A stretch of 64,000 bases of DNA. Origin: Leifsonia sp. TF02-11 (lineage in GTDB: Bacteria; Actinomycetota; Actinomycetes; Actinomycetales; Microbacteriaceae). Both the position numbers and the translations under genes were made by a program. The notes under the pieces were generated by a model. It saw only the letters and a program-made list of their open reading frames with translations. It had not been told where the DNA came from and made no database searches. The stretch covers positions 48,233 through 112,232 of the forward strand of contig NZ_JAGEKP010000006.1 of the NCBI RefSeq assembly GCF_017565305.1, in the 5' to 3' direction. Each line of letters starts with the position of its first letter. Positions within the stretch are counted from its first letter, which is position 1. Shown here in pieces: positions 15,612 through 24,436 of this stretch.

Positions 15612-17900
15612 TTACAGCTCGGCGCGCCCTCCGGACGATGCGGCGGTCCGACCGGTCGCGACGTCGAGCAGCGCGAAGTCGAATCCCTCCGGCCCGGAGG
15701 CCGTGAGCGCCGACCCGGTACGTGTCACCGTGTACTCGGCCACCGCGCCGTCCGGCGTCGTCACGCTCACCGTGCGGGTGCCGTCGGGTCCCGCGAACAC
15801 CGCGAGCGTGAGCCCCTCCCGGTAGTCGTAGTCCGGGCGGTCGTCGCGCGCACCGATGGGGAGCACGGCCCCCTCGCGCACGTACAGCGGGATGCTGTCG
15901 AAGCCGTGCGTCTCGCGCAGCCAGCGGCCACCCGACACGGTCTCCACGGACGCGCCGCCCTCGACCAGCGAGCCGAGGTCGAGCGGCAGGCGCGTCCACG
16001 CGCCCGCCGGCAGATAGAACGTGACGTCGGTCGGCGAGAAGACCGGAGCAACGAGCACCTCGGCTCCGAGCAGGTACTGCCGGTCGAGGTAGTCCACCGC
16101 CGGGTCGCCCGCGAACTCGAGCTGCATCGGCCGCATCACCGGGAGGCCGGAGGCGTGCGCCTCCCGACCGGCCGCGAACAGGTACGGCATCAGCCGCAGC
16201 TTCAGCTTGGTGAAGATGCGGGTGACCTCCACGGCCTCCTCGTCGAACGCCCACGGCACGCGCACCGAGTCGCTGCCGTGCAGGCGGGAGTGGCTCGACA
16301 GCAGCCCGAACGCCGTCCAGCGCTTGAACACGCCCGGGTCGGGAGTGCCCTCGAAGCCGCCGATGTCGTGGCTCCAGAACCCGAAGCCGCTGAGGGCGAG
16401 CGACAGGCCGCCGCGGAGGGTCTCCGCCATCGACTCGTAGCTGGAGGTGTTGTCGCCTCCCCAGTGCACGGGCATCGTCTGGCCGCCGGCGGTCGCCGAC
16501 CGGGCGAACAGCACGGCGTCGCCCTCGCCGCGCGACTCGGTGAGCACCTCGAACACGGCCTCGTTGTAGAGCTGGGTGTAGAGGTTGTGCATCCGCTCGG
16601 GGTCGGAGCCATCGAAGTACTCCACCTCGGTCGGGATCCGCTCGCCGAAGTCGGTCTTGAAGCAGTCGACCCCCTGCGCGACGAGCGCGCGCAGCTTGTC
16701 CTGGTACCAGCGCGTGGCGTCCGGGTTGGTGAAGTCGACCAGCCCCATGCCGGCCTGCCAGAGGTCCCACTGCCAGACGTCGCCGTTCGGGAGCTTCACC
16801 AGGTAGCCGGCTGCAGCGGCCTCCGCGAAGAGCGGGGAGCGCTGACCGATGTACGGGTTGATCCACACGCAGACGCGGAGGTCCTTGTCGTGCAGGCGGG
16901 CGAGCATTCCGTCCGGGTCCGGGAATGTGCGCGGATCCCACTCGAAGTCGCACCAGTTGAACTCGCGCATCCAGAAGCAGTCGAAGTGGAACACCGACAG
17001 CGGCAGGTCACGCTCGGCCATCCCGTCGATGAAGGAGGTCACCGTCTCCTCGTCGTACGACGTCGTGAAGCTCGTGCTGAGCCACAGCCCGTACGACCAC
17101 GCGGGCACCGCGGCCGGCCGGCCGGTCAGCGCGGTGTACCGCTCCAGGATCTGCGCCGGCGTCGGCCCGTAGATCACGTAGTACTCCAGGCTCTCGCCCG
17201 CGACCGAGAACTGCACACGCTCGACCGACTCGGAGCCGACCTCGTACGAGACGTGGCCCGGGTGGTTCACGAAGACGCCGTAGCCGCGGTTGGTCAGGTA
17301 GAACGGGATGTTCTTGTAGGCCTGCTCGCTGGAGGTGCCGCCGTCGGCGTTCCAGATGTCGACGGTCTGGCCGTTCTTGACCAGGGGGCCGAACCGCTCC
17401 CCCAGGCCGTAGACGAGCTCGCCGACGCCGAGCGCCAGCTGCTCGTGCACGAAAGCACCCTCGCCCTCCACGGTCATGTAGCCGAGCGACTTGTGTCCGC
17501 TGGAGGTCAGCACGCGCTCCCGGCCCTCCTCGCCCGCCGTGAACGCGAGCGACCAGGGGGCGCCGCGCTTCACCGTCGCGGCGAGCGAGCCGGCGCGCAG
17601 CGTCGCCGACTCGTCGCCGGCCTCCACCGTCACGTGGCCCTCCTCGGAGGCGAGCGCGAAGCCGCGCTCGGCGCGCACACCCTGCCAGTGGTCGACGCGC
17701 ACGCCGATCACGTCGGGCAGCGGCGAGCTGAGGGTCACCGTCAGGGTCGGCCGGTTGAGGGTGTCGCCGCGGCGCTCGATGACTTTGCCCGGCGCGGTGA
17801 TCGTGACCTCCCCTTCGCCGGCGCACACGTCGTACGCCTCCTGGGCGTAGACCGGCGTGACGCCGTCGCGGAGCTGCCAGAAACCATCGGTGAACTTCAT
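15612..17900 (-). CDS. xylS: Alpha-xylosidase, GH31 (YicI type)
   Basis: 762 residues, close to E. coli YicI (772). The N-terminus MKFTDGFWQLRDGVTPVYAQ is characteristic of YicI-type enzymes. The nucleophile is in KTDFGE (D417) and the acid/base is D483 in HWGGDNTSSY, at positions nearly identical to YicI D416 and D482. It removes alpha-linked xylose, for example from isoprimeverose and xyloglucan oligosaccharides. No signal peptide, so it is cytosolic and acts on sugars brought in by the ABC transporter upstream. It begins immediately after the permease stop. Identification is secure. Confidence 0.95.
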   Translation of the reverse strand: MKFTDGFWQLRDGVTPVYAQEAYDVCAGEGEVTITAPGKVIERRGDTLNRPTLTVTLSSPLPDVIGVRVDHWQGVRAERGFALASEEGHVTVEAGDESATLRAGSLAATVKRGAPWSLAFTAGEEGRERVLTSSGHKSLGYMTVEGEGAFVHEQLALGVGELVYGLGERFGPLVKNGQTVDIWNADGGTSSEQAYKNIPFYLTNRGYGVFVNHPGHVSYEVGSESVERVQFSVAGESLEYYVIYGPTPAQILERYTALTGRPAAVPAWSYGLWLSTSFTTSYDEETVTSFIDGMAERDLPLSVFHFDCFWMREFNWCDFEWDPRTFPDPDGMLARLHDKDLRVCVWINPYIGQRSPLFAEAAAAGYLVKLPNGDVWQWDLWQAGMGLVDFTNPDATRWYQDKLRALVAQGVDCFKTDFGERIPTEVEYFDGSDPERMHNLYTQLYNEAVFEVLTESRGEGDAVLFARSATAGGQTMPVHWGGDNTSSYESMAETLRGGLSLALSGFGFWSHDIGGFEGTPDPGVFKRWTAFGLLSSHSRLHGSDSVRVPWAFDEEAVEVTRIFTKLKLRLMPYLFAAGREAHASGLPVMRPMQLEFAGDPAVDYLDRQYLLGAEVLVAPVFSPTDVTFYLPAGAWTRLPLDLGSLVEGGASVETVSGGRWLRETHGFDSIPLYVREGAVLPIGARDDRPDYDYREGLTLAVFAGPDGTRTVSVTTPDGAVAEYTVTRTGSALTASGPEGFDFALLDVATGRTAASSGGRAEL

Positions 17901-18806
17901 TTACTTGACAGCTCCTGCTGTGATGCCGCGCGTGAGGGTGCGCTGGAAGATGAGGAAGAAGACGAGCGTGGGGATGAGTCCCAGCAACGCCGACGCGGAG
18001 GTCGTGGTGACATCCATGAGCCGGTCGCCCTGCAGCACGCTGATGGCGACGGGCACGGTCTGGTTGTCGTTCGAGACGAGGAACGTCAGCGGGATGAGGA
18101 ACTCGTTCCACGTCCAGATGAAGAAGAAGATGAGCAGCACGCTCAGTGTCGGCCGCGAGATCGGCACGACGACCCGCCAGAGGATGCGCCAGCGGCCGGC
18201 GCCGTCGAGCGAGGCGGCCTCCAGCACCTCCCGCGGGAAGGTGCCGTAGACGCTCGACAGCAGGTAGGTGCCGAACGCGCTCTGGATCACCGTGAAGATG
18301 ATGATGACGCTCCACACGTTGTCGTAGAGTCCGACCTGCTTGAACATGTAGTACAGCGGGTAGAGCAGGGCTTCCTGCGGCAGCATGTTCGCCAGCAGGA
18401 ACAGGACGATGATCCAGGTGCGGGCCTTCACCCGGCCGATCCCGATCGCGTACGCGTTCAGCACCGAGATGACGACGGCGAGGATCGACACGACGCCCGA
18501 GATGAAGATCGAGTTCCAGAGCTTCTGCGGGAAGTTCACCCGGTTCCAGAAGTTCACGAGCCCGTCGGTGTAAAGGTGCGTCGGCAGCTGGAGCGGGCCT
18601 CCGGAGTTGTAGTCCGTCGGGCTCTTGAACGAGTTCAGCAGGATCAGCAGGAACGGGAAGGCGATCGCGACGCCGATGACGATGGCGACGACCAGGATGA
18701 TCCAGTCGGTCGCGGTCTTCTTGGGCTTCTGCCGCTTGAGTTTGCGCTGAGCGGGTGGCTGCGTGGCGGAGGCGGGGGCCGACTCCCTTGAGATCGTGGT
18801 GGACAT
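17901..18806 (-). CDS. Sugar ABC transporter permease, MalG type
   Basis: 301 residues from an ATG at 18806 that overlaps the stop of the upstream permease (ATGA). A basic N-terminal tail (RKLKRQKPKK) precedes six membrane helices. The EAA loop is EVLEAASLDGAGRWRILWRV and the C-terminus RTLTRGITAGAVK is typical of CUT1 permeases. Partner of the 18806-19759 permease and the 19848-21158 binding protein. No ATPase is encoded nearby, so a shared one is expected. The alpha-xylosidase that follows suggests xylosylated oligosaccharides as cargo. Confidence 0.93.
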   Translation of the reverse strand: MSTTISRESAPASATQPPAQRKLKRQKPKKTATDWIILVVAIVIGVAIAFPFLLILLNSFKSPTDYNSGGPLQLPTHLYTDGLVNFWNRVNFPQKLWNSIFISGVVSILAVVISVLNAYAIGIGRVKARTWIIVLFLLANMLPQEALLYPLYYMFKQVGLYDNVWSVIIIFTVIQSAFGTYLLSSVYGTFPREVLEAASLDGAGRWRILWRVVVPISRPTLSVLLIFFFIWTWNEFLIPLTFLVSNDNQTVPVAISVLQGDRLMDVTTTSASALLGLIPTLVFFLIFQRTLTRGITAGAVK

Positions 18807-19759
18807 CAGCGCTCGTTCTCCCTGCGCTCGGCCCGGTTCTGGGCGACGATGAAGAGGATGGAGACCGCGACGATGACGACGGTGAGCGCCGTCGCGATCG
18901 TGGCTCCGTAGCCGACCTGTTGGCTCTGGAAGAACTCGCTGTACGAGTAGTAGCTGGGCACCATCGTCGCGGTGCCGGGGCCGCCGCGGGTCAGGGTGTA
19001 GACCGGGCCGAACACCTTGAGGGCCGCGATCGTGCAGGTGAGGGTGACCACGAAGATCTCGGGCCGGATGATGGAGACGGTGATCGAGCGGAACCGCTGG
19101 AACCAGTTGGCCCCGTCGAGCTCCGCCGCCTCGTAGAGCTCCGGGTCGACGCGCTGGAGGGCGGCCATGAAGATGACCACCGGGTAGCCGAGCTGCACCC
19201 AGACCATCACGGCCATGATCGACGCGAGCGCGGTGTCCGGGCTGCCCAGCCAGTTGTGCTGGAGGTCGCCCAGCCCGATCGCGGCCAGGATGGTGTTCAG
19301 CGCCCCGTTGTCCGGCCGCAGGATCCAGCCGATCACGATGGCCGCGATGACCACCGGCAGGATCTGCGGCAGGTAGTAGGTGGCGCGCAGGAAGCTCGCG
19401 AGCTTTCCGCCGAACTTCTTGCCGACGAGGTCGAACAGCATGGCAGCCAGCACCAGGCCGACGAGCGTCGGGATGACGACCATCGCGACGATCATCGCGA
19501 TCGAGTTGCCGAACGACGTCCAGAACTTCTCGTCGCCGAACAGGCGCACCCAGTTGGTGACGCCGATGAACTTGGGCGGCCGGATGCCGCGGTAGCTGGT
19601 GAAGCTGAGGTAGATGTTCCACACCAGCGGGATCAGCACGATCACCGCGAGCAGGACGAACCCCGGCAGCAGGTACCACCAGAACGACCCGCGGCCGCTG
19701 TCAGGCAGCAGCGCTTCGCTCCGCCGGCGCGCCGCCCGCCGCACACTCACTACACTCAT
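18806..19759 (-). CDS. Sugar ABC transporter permease, MalF type
   Basis: 317 residues. The first helix is at about residues 27-50 (LLPGFVLLAVIVLIPLVWNI). The coupling loop reads ELYEAAELDGANWFQRFRSI and the C-terminus ends in a helix followed by RAERRENER. It overlaps the MalG partner by one codon position and follows the binding-protein gene after an 88-base gap holding palindrome B. CUT1 subfamily membership is secure; cargo inferred from the adjacent alpha-xylosidase. Confidence 0.93.
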   Translation of the reverse strand: MSVVSVRRAARRRSEALLPDSGRGSFWWYLLPGFVLLAVIVLIPLVWNIYLSFTSYRGIRPPKFIGVTNWVRLFGDEKFWTSFGNSIAMIVAMVVIPTLVGLVLAAMLFDLVGKKFGGKLASFLRATYYLPQILPVVIAAIVIGWILRPDNGALNTILAAIGLGDLQHNWLGSPDTALASIMAVMVWVQLGYPVVIFMAALQRVDPELYEAAELDGANWFQRFRSITVSIIRPEIFVVTLTCTIAALKVFGPVYTLTRGGPGTATMVPSYYSYSEFFQSQQVGYGATIATALTVVIVAVSILFIVAQNRAERRENER

Positions 19760-19777
19760 CGTTTCCTCCGTGCTTCG

Positions 19778-19843
19778 CCATCCGTTCCTCAGTTCCTCCC
19801 GCTCCCACCGGCGTGTCGGCGGGAGGAACTGAGGGAGCGATGG
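19778..19843. repeat. Long intergenic palindrome B, related to palindrome A
   Basis: Arms of 25 bases (19778-19802 and 19819-19843) with three mismatched positions and a 16-base loop, between the binding-protein stop and the permease start within one operon. The arm core TTCCTCAGTTCCTCCCGC is nearly the same as that of palindrome A. Here it cannot be a simple end-of-operon terminator; transcript stabilisation or partial termination would favour binding-protein expression over the permeases. Confidence 0.8.
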
Positions 19844-19847
19844 ATGG

Positions 19848-21158
19848 TTACTGGTTGGTGATGTCGTTGACGCCGGACTGGTACTCGGAGCCGAGTTCCT
19901 TGTTGACGTCGGCGGGAGACTTCGATCCCGTGATGAGCTCCTGCAGGCCGGCGTTCAGCTGGTCGTAGAAGGTCGGCGTGGGCCAGTCGGGGTAGAAGGC
20001 GATGCCGTCCTCACCGGTGAGGGTGTTGAAGTTGGCGATCAGCTCCTTCGACTTGGCGTCGGTGATGTCGCTGAGCTTCGCCGCGACCGGGATGCCGCCG
20101 TTGTTGCCGAGGATGGCCTGGATCTTCGGGCTCATCGTGATGTCGATGAACTTCTCGGCCAGCGCCTTGTTCTTGGCGTTCTCCGGGACGACCCACATGT
20201 TGCCGGCGGATCCCGGAGACATCTTCGCGCCGGGGAACAGGAAGGTGCCCCACTGGTAGTTCTTGATCTCGTTCACGAAGCGGCCGTACCACCAGCTGCC
20301 GGAGAAGAAGATCGGGTACTTGCCCGCGATGAACGCGGTGCCGGCGTCCTCGGCCTTGAGGCCGGAGGCGTCCTTGGAGATGTAGCCCTTGTTCACCCAG
20401 TCGTCGATGGTCTTGGTGGCGTAGCTGAGCTCGGTGCCCTGCCAGTTCACCTTGCCCTTGTAGAGCTGGTAGTCGTCCACGAAGGAGCGGTCGGCCTTGG
20501 TCAGCGCCAGCTGGTACCAGAGCTGGCCGAGCGGGTACTCCGCGGCCGACTCGGCCAGCGGCGTGATGCCCGCGTCGACGAACTTCTGCATCGCGGCGAC
20601 GAGCTCGTCCTGCGTCTTCGGCACCTCGATGCCGTACTTCGCGAACATGTCCTTGTTGTAGTAGACCTCGACGTACTCACCGTAGTTCGGGACGCCGTAC
20701 CAGGAGCCGGAGCCCATGATGCCCTTGTCGTCGTAGCGCGCGGTGGTCTGGAGGCTCTTGGCGAGCTTCTTGTCCCAGCCGTACTTCTTCACGGCGTCGT
20801 CGAGGTTGCTGAGCAGCCCCTGGCTGGCGAGGAGGCCCGCTGTGGCGTTGCCCTTGTTGTACTCGAGGATGTCGGGGGCCTGCTTGGAGTTCAGGACCTG
20901 GGAGGCCGTGGAGCGGATCTGCTCGAAGCTCTTGGCCTCGAAGTTGACCTTCGCGCCGGTCTCGGCCTCGAAGTCCTTGATCGCCTGGTCCCAGGCCTTG
21001 CCCATGGCGGAGTCCGCGCCCTCGTAGTGCCAGAGGGTGAGCGTCTTGCCCTTTCCGTCGGTGCTGGCGGAATCCGAGCCGGACGTGCTGGAGCATCCAG
21101 CGAGCAGCAGCGCACCGGCGGCGAGAATCGCGCCGATTGCGAGGTGCTTCTTGCGCAT
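19848..21158 (-). CDS. Sugar ABC transporter substrate-binding lipoprotein
   Basis: 436 residues with a lipoprotein signal ending LLLAGC (Cys22 lipidated). The SBP_bac_1 fold is shown by TLTLWHYEGADSAMGKAWDQ at the start of the mature part and PIFFSGSWWYGRFVN in the middle. It heads the operon binding protein-permease-permease-alpha-xylosidase-ROK. The ligand is probably a xylose-containing oligosaccharide (isoprimeverose or xyloglucan fragments), inferred from the alpha-xylosidase. Upstream are candidate ROK operators near 21222 and 21268. Confidence 0.93.
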   Translation of the reverse strand: MRKKHLAIGAILAAGALLLAGCSSTSGSDSASTDGKGKTLTLWHYEGADSAMGKAWDQAIKDFEAETGAKVNFEAKSFEQIRSTASQVLNSKQAPDILEYNKGNATAGLLASQGLLSNLDDAVKKYGWDKKLAKSLQTTARYDDKGIMGSGSWYGVPNYGEYVEVYYNKDMFAKYGIEVPKTQDELVAAMQKFVDAGITPLAESAAEYPLGQLWYQLALTKADRSFVDDYQLYKGKVNWQGTELSYATKTIDDWVNKGYISKDASGLKAEDAGTAFIAGKYPIFFSGSWWYGRFVNEIKNYQWGTFLFPGAKMSPGSAGNMWVVPENAKNKALAEKFIDITMSPKIQAILGNNGGIPVAAKLSDITDAKSKELIANFNTLTGEDGIAFYPDWPTPTFYDQLNAGLQELITGSKSPADVNKELGSEYQSGVNDITNQ

Positions 21159-21221
21159 CGATTACCTCCTTGTAGTAGGAGTGGACGCGCGTCTGCAGGC
21201 CCCGCAGCCACTCCGATGCAA

Positions 21222-21278
21222 TTTGTTGACGAACACAACATAAGCGGGTCTCGGAGGAAATGCAAGTCGAAACTTTCG
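21222..21278. promoter_or_regulatory. Operator candidates upstream of the xyloside transport operon
   Basis: Within the region between the binding-protein start and the second ROK gene are two dyads: TTTGTTG, seven bases, CAACATA (21222-21242, one mismatch) and CGAAACTTTCG (21268-21278, perfect around a central C). The ATTTGTTG element at 21221-21228 also appears, inverted, ahead of xylA at 27872-27879, so a shared ROK/XylR-type regulator is plausible. Only sequence symmetry supports this. Confidence 0.45.
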
Positions 21279-21364
21279 GCGCGAACGCCTAGCCGCCTGG
21301 TCGAAACGATTAGTTCGCGTGCGCAACAATGCCGACCGGTAGCCGGTGGCTGGGGGACGAACCG

Positions 21365-22564
21365 CTAGGCCGCGAGCGCCCGGGCCGGATCGGCGATGAG
21401 CTCGGCGAAGACCAGCTCCGCCGCGCCGATGAGCAGCTGGTCGGTGCCCAGCTCGGCCTCCACCACGGTCACGCCCTCCCGCGACGAGTGCACGACCTCC
21501 CCGAGCAGATCGGGAGCGCCGTGCGCGGTCGCGCCCCGGTAGAGCGCGGCGAGGAACCCGCCGAGGACGACCACGGACGGGTTGAAGACGTTGACCGCAT
21601 TGCGCGCGGCGACGCGGACGTACTCGTAGGCGCGGGCGACCTCCACGAGTGCAGCGGGGTCGTCGGTCGCGACCAGTCGTTCGGCGAGGGAGGCCGCGTC
21701 GGCCGACGCCAGCCCGACCGCGGACAGCAACTCGGCCTGGGTGACCTCGGCCTCCAGACAGCCGCGCGAGCCGCACGAGCACTGCCGGCCGTCGGAGCGC
21801 ACGAACGTGTGGCCGAACTCGCCCGCGTAGCCGGCGGCGCCCGTGAGCAACCGGCCGCCGCTGATGCCGCCGCCGCCGATGCCGCTCGCGCCGCCGATCA
21901 TGTAGACCAGGTCGTCGACGCCGCGCCCCGCGCCGAAGGCGCTCTCGGCGCGCAGGCCGAGCACGGCCGCGTTCGCCGCCCACACCCGGTGGCCGGTCGC
22001 CTCCTCGAGCAGCTCGGCCAGCGGCTCGTCCACCCAACCGAAGTGGGTGGCCTCGCGCACCATGCCGTCGGAGAGGCGCACCTGCCCAGGCACCGCCACC
22101 CCCAGACCGACGATACGGATGCCGGTCTCGCCGGCGAGCATCCCGGCGATGCCCGCGGAGGCGAGCGTGACGGTCTGCGCCGCGGAGCGCGCGGACGGCG
22201 TCTCGATGCGCACGCGCTTGAGCACCCGGCCGCCGAGACCGACCAGTCCGACGATCACGGCGTCGACCTCCGGGTTGATCGCGATCGCGGCGACGTTGTC
22301 GGCCACCCGCACCAGCGGGCTCGGCCGCCCCCGGCCTCCCGCGGCCGGTGCTTCGTCGACCTCGACGAGACCGAGCGCCGTCAGCTCGGAGACCAGGTCG
22401 CCGACCGTCGAGCGGTTCAGGCCGGTGCGGTGGGTGAGCTCGCTGCGCGACAGAGCGCCCTCGCGATGCACCAGGCCGAGGACGGTCGCCAGGTTGCTGC
22501 GGCGCAGCGCGTCGGTCGCTCCCCCGCTCGCCGGGCGCACGGTGCTCAGGTCGGTGGCGCTCAT
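21365..22564 (-). CDS. ROK-family transcriptional repressor, second copy
   Basis: 399 residues from an ATG at 22564. The winged helix reads LTHRTGLNRSTVGDLVSELT, the zinc site is CSCGSRGCLE, and AGEFGHTFVRSDG is the ROK signature. It is clearly related to the regulator at 14414-15595 over the whole length, so the pair are paralogues bracketing the alpha-xylosidase operon. It lies 206 bases upstream of the binding-protein gene on the same strand. Which of the two controls which operon cannot be told by sequence; cross-regulation with xylAB is possible. Confidence 0.9.
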   Translation of the reverse strand: MSATDLSTVRPASGGATDALRRSNLATVLGLVHREGALSRSELTHRTGLNRSTVGDLVSELTALGLVEVDEAPAAGGRGRPSPLVRVADNVAAIAINPEVDAVIVGLVGLGGRVLKRVRIETPSARSAAQTVTLASAGIAGMLAGETGIRIVGLGVAVPGQVRLSDGMVREATHFGWVDEPLAELLEEATGHRVWAANAAVLGLRAESAFGAGRGVDDLVYMIGGASGIGGGGISGGRLLTGAAGYAGEFGHTFVRSDGRQCSCGSRGCLEAEVTQAELLSAVGLASADAASLAERLVATDDPAALVEVARAYEYVRVAARNAVNVFNPSVVVLGGFLAALYRGATAHGAPDLLGEVVHSSREGVTVVEAELGTDQLLIGAAELVFAELIADPARALAA

Positions 22565-22631
22565 GTGATGACAATAGCCCTGCGCGGGCGGCTCGCCGCG
22601 CCGACGGTGTCCCGGTCGGTCGGCAGCCGCG

Positions 22632-23759
22632 TCACCAGCTCTCCGGTCGCGCTGCACGGGGCACGACGGCCGGGCGCTCGACCGTCGACGCCAGCGTGAC
22701 GACCTCGTGCCGCGCGCCGGCGGCGAGCACGGCCTCCATGATCTCGAGCACGTGGAACGCGAGGTCGCCGGAGGCGCGGTGCGCCCTGCCGGTCTCGATC
22801 GCGCGGGCGAGATCGGCGAGACCGTAGCCGCGCCCGGCGTCCGCGTAGCCGGCCGCGACCGGCACGTCGCGGAACTCGCGGTCAGCTGCCGTCGCGATCG
22901 CCGGCGTGCCGGAGAAGCCGTTGGGGTCGGGCACCGCCAGCGTGCCCTCCGTGCCGAAGACCTCGAACAGGGGGATGCGCGTGGCCCAAACGTCGAACGA
23001 CACGGTCACCGTCGAGATCACCCCGGAGGCATGCTCGAGGAGGGCGGTCACGTGGGTGTCGACCGCCACGGGGATGTGCGTCCCCGCCTGCGGTCCGGTC
23101 GCGACCGTGCGCTCCCGCGCCGAACGCGACGTCGCACCGGACACCCGCACGACAGGGCCGAAGAACGTCACCAGCGCGGTCAGGTAGTACGGCCCCATGT
23201 CGAACAGCGGGCCGCCGCCTGGCTGGTAGTAGAACGCGGGCGCGGGATGCCAGAGCTCGTGCCCCGGCGCCGTCCACGACACCGCTGCCCCGAGCGGCAC
23301 GCCGATCGCACCGTCGTCGATCACGGCACGGGCGGTCTGGATGCCCGTGCCCAGCACGGTGTCCGGAGCGCTGCCGACCCGCAGGCCCAGCGCCCGCGCG
23401 CGCTCCAGCACGGGCGCGGCCTCCGCGGTGCCGAGCGCGAGGGGCTTCTCGCCGTAGACGTGCTTCCCCGCCTCCAGTGCCGCGAGCGCGACGCCGGCGT
23501 GCGCCTGCGGGACGGTGAGGTTGAGCACGACGTCGACGTCCGGGTGCGCGAGCAGCGCGTCCACCGTCAGCGCCTCTGCGTCCTGCTCGCGTGCCACCGC
23601 CGTCGCGCGGTCGACGTCGAGGTCGGCCACCGCGCGCACGCGCAGGTTGGGGAGGGCGGGGAGGTGCTCGAAGTACTGCCGGCTGATGTTCCCGACTCCG
23701 ACGACGCCGACGTTCAGAGCCGAGCCGTTCGGAGCCGATGGGTTCAGCGGGCCGCCCAC
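22632..23759 (-). CDS. Gfo/Idh/MocA-family oxidoreductase
   Basis: 375 residues from a GTG at 23759, overlapping the end of the ThuA gene by 16 bases; the frame is open upstream to 24665 but only as a shadow. Rossmann motif VGVVGVGNISRQYFEHL (GxGxxxR type), then the family motif GKHVYGEKPLAL with the expected EKP lysine. The substrate domain carries GGGPLFDMGPYYLTALV. It should oxidise or reduce a sugar hydroxyl using NAD(P). It ends a set of three overlapping genes with ThuA and a second oxidoreductase, as in ThuAB-type 3-keto sugar pathways. Confidence 0.88.
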   Translation of the reverse strand: MGGPLNPSAPNGSALNVGVVGVGNISRQYFEHLPALPNLRVRAVADLDVDRATAVAREQDAEALTVDALLAHPDVDVVLNLTVPQAHAGVALAALEAGKHVYGEKPLALGTAEAAPVLERARALGLRVGSAPDTVLGTGIQTARAVIDDGAIGVPLGAAVSWTAPGHELWHPAPAFYYQPGGGPLFDMGPYYLTALVTFFGPVVRVSGATSRSARERTVATGPQAGTHIPVAVDTHVTALLEHASGVISTVTVSFDVWATRIPLFEVFGTEGTLAVPDPNGFSGTPAIATAADREFRDVPVAAGYADAGRGYGLADLARAIETGRAHRASGDLAFHVLEIMEAVLAAGARHEVVTLASTVERPAVVPRAARPESW

Positions 23760-24436
23760 AGCAGTCCCCTCTCGATGATCGTGCGGACCGGTTCGCTCTG
23801 CACGATCTCCAGCCGGTGGCCGGGCGCCGAGACGAAGATCCGGCCGGCGCCCCACTGGCGCGTCCAGATGGCGGGAGAGGTGACCGGGCGGTTCCACGCG
23901 TCCCACGGGCGCGCCTCCTGCGTGGTGGTCGCCAGCACGTCGTCGTACTCGTCCGACAGCACCCAGTACTGCTCGGTGACGAGGTCGAAGTCGTCGATTC
24001 CTGCGGTGATCGGGTGGGTCTTGCCGTATTCGGTGATGTGGACGGTGTACGGGATGTAGTTGTCCTCCTGACCGCCGGTGCGCTCGTCCGGGTGCTTGCC
24101 CGCGTGGTGCGCGAACTGACCGCCGATCATGTGCAGGTAGTCGGCGTTGTCGCGGTAGGAGTCGGCGATCCCGCCGTGCCAGCCGCCCATCCCCGTACCG
24201 TTCAGGACGGCACGCTGCAGCCCGGCGAACTCCTCGGCCGTGATGCTGCTCATCGTGTTGACCTGCACGATGAGGTCGACGGTCTCGAGGTAGGCGTCGT
24301 CGGTGTAGACGGACGTGCCCTCCTCGACGCGCACGGTGAAGTCGTTGGCCTCCAGGAACGGGAGGAAGCTGTCGGTGGTCTCGACGGGCATGTGCCCGTC
24401 CCAGCCGCCGCGGACGACCAGTGCGTGCCGTGTCAT
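23744..24436 (-). CDS. ThuA-family protein (trehalose-utilisation type)
   Basis: 230 residues from an ATG at 24436 that overlaps the upstream oxidoreductase stop (ATGA). ThuA has a class I glutamine-amidotransferase-like fold. Visible family features are ALVVRGGWDGHMP at the N-terminus, MGGWHGGIADSYRDN in the middle and YTVHITEYGKTHPITAGIDD, ending VSAPGHRLEIVQSEPVRTII. In rhizobia ThuA works with the dehydrogenase ThuB on 3-keto derivatives of trehalose and other disaccharides. Here it lies between two Gfo/Idh/MocA oxidoreductases with overlapping ends, so a comparable keto-sugar role is likely. Reaction unproved. Confidence 0.9.
   Translation of the reverse strand: MTRHALVVRGGWDGHMPVETTDSFLPFLEANDFTVRVEEGTSVYTDDAYLETVDLIVQVNTMSSITAEEFAGLQRAVLNGTGMGGWHGGIADSYRDNADYLHMIGGQFAHHAGKHPDERTGGQEDNYIPYTVHITEYGKTHPITAGIDDFDLVTEQYWVLSDEYDDVLATTTQEARPWDAWNRPVTSPAIWTRQWGAGRIFVSAPGHRLEIVQSEPVRTIIERGLLWAAR

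Noticed and set aside
15153..18791. A plus-strand open frame of more than 1200 codons opposite the alpha-xylosidase and permease genes
   Set aside because: It runs antisense to genes with clear catalytic motifs, and its composition (D, R, H, V-rich) is what the complement of GC-rich genes gives.
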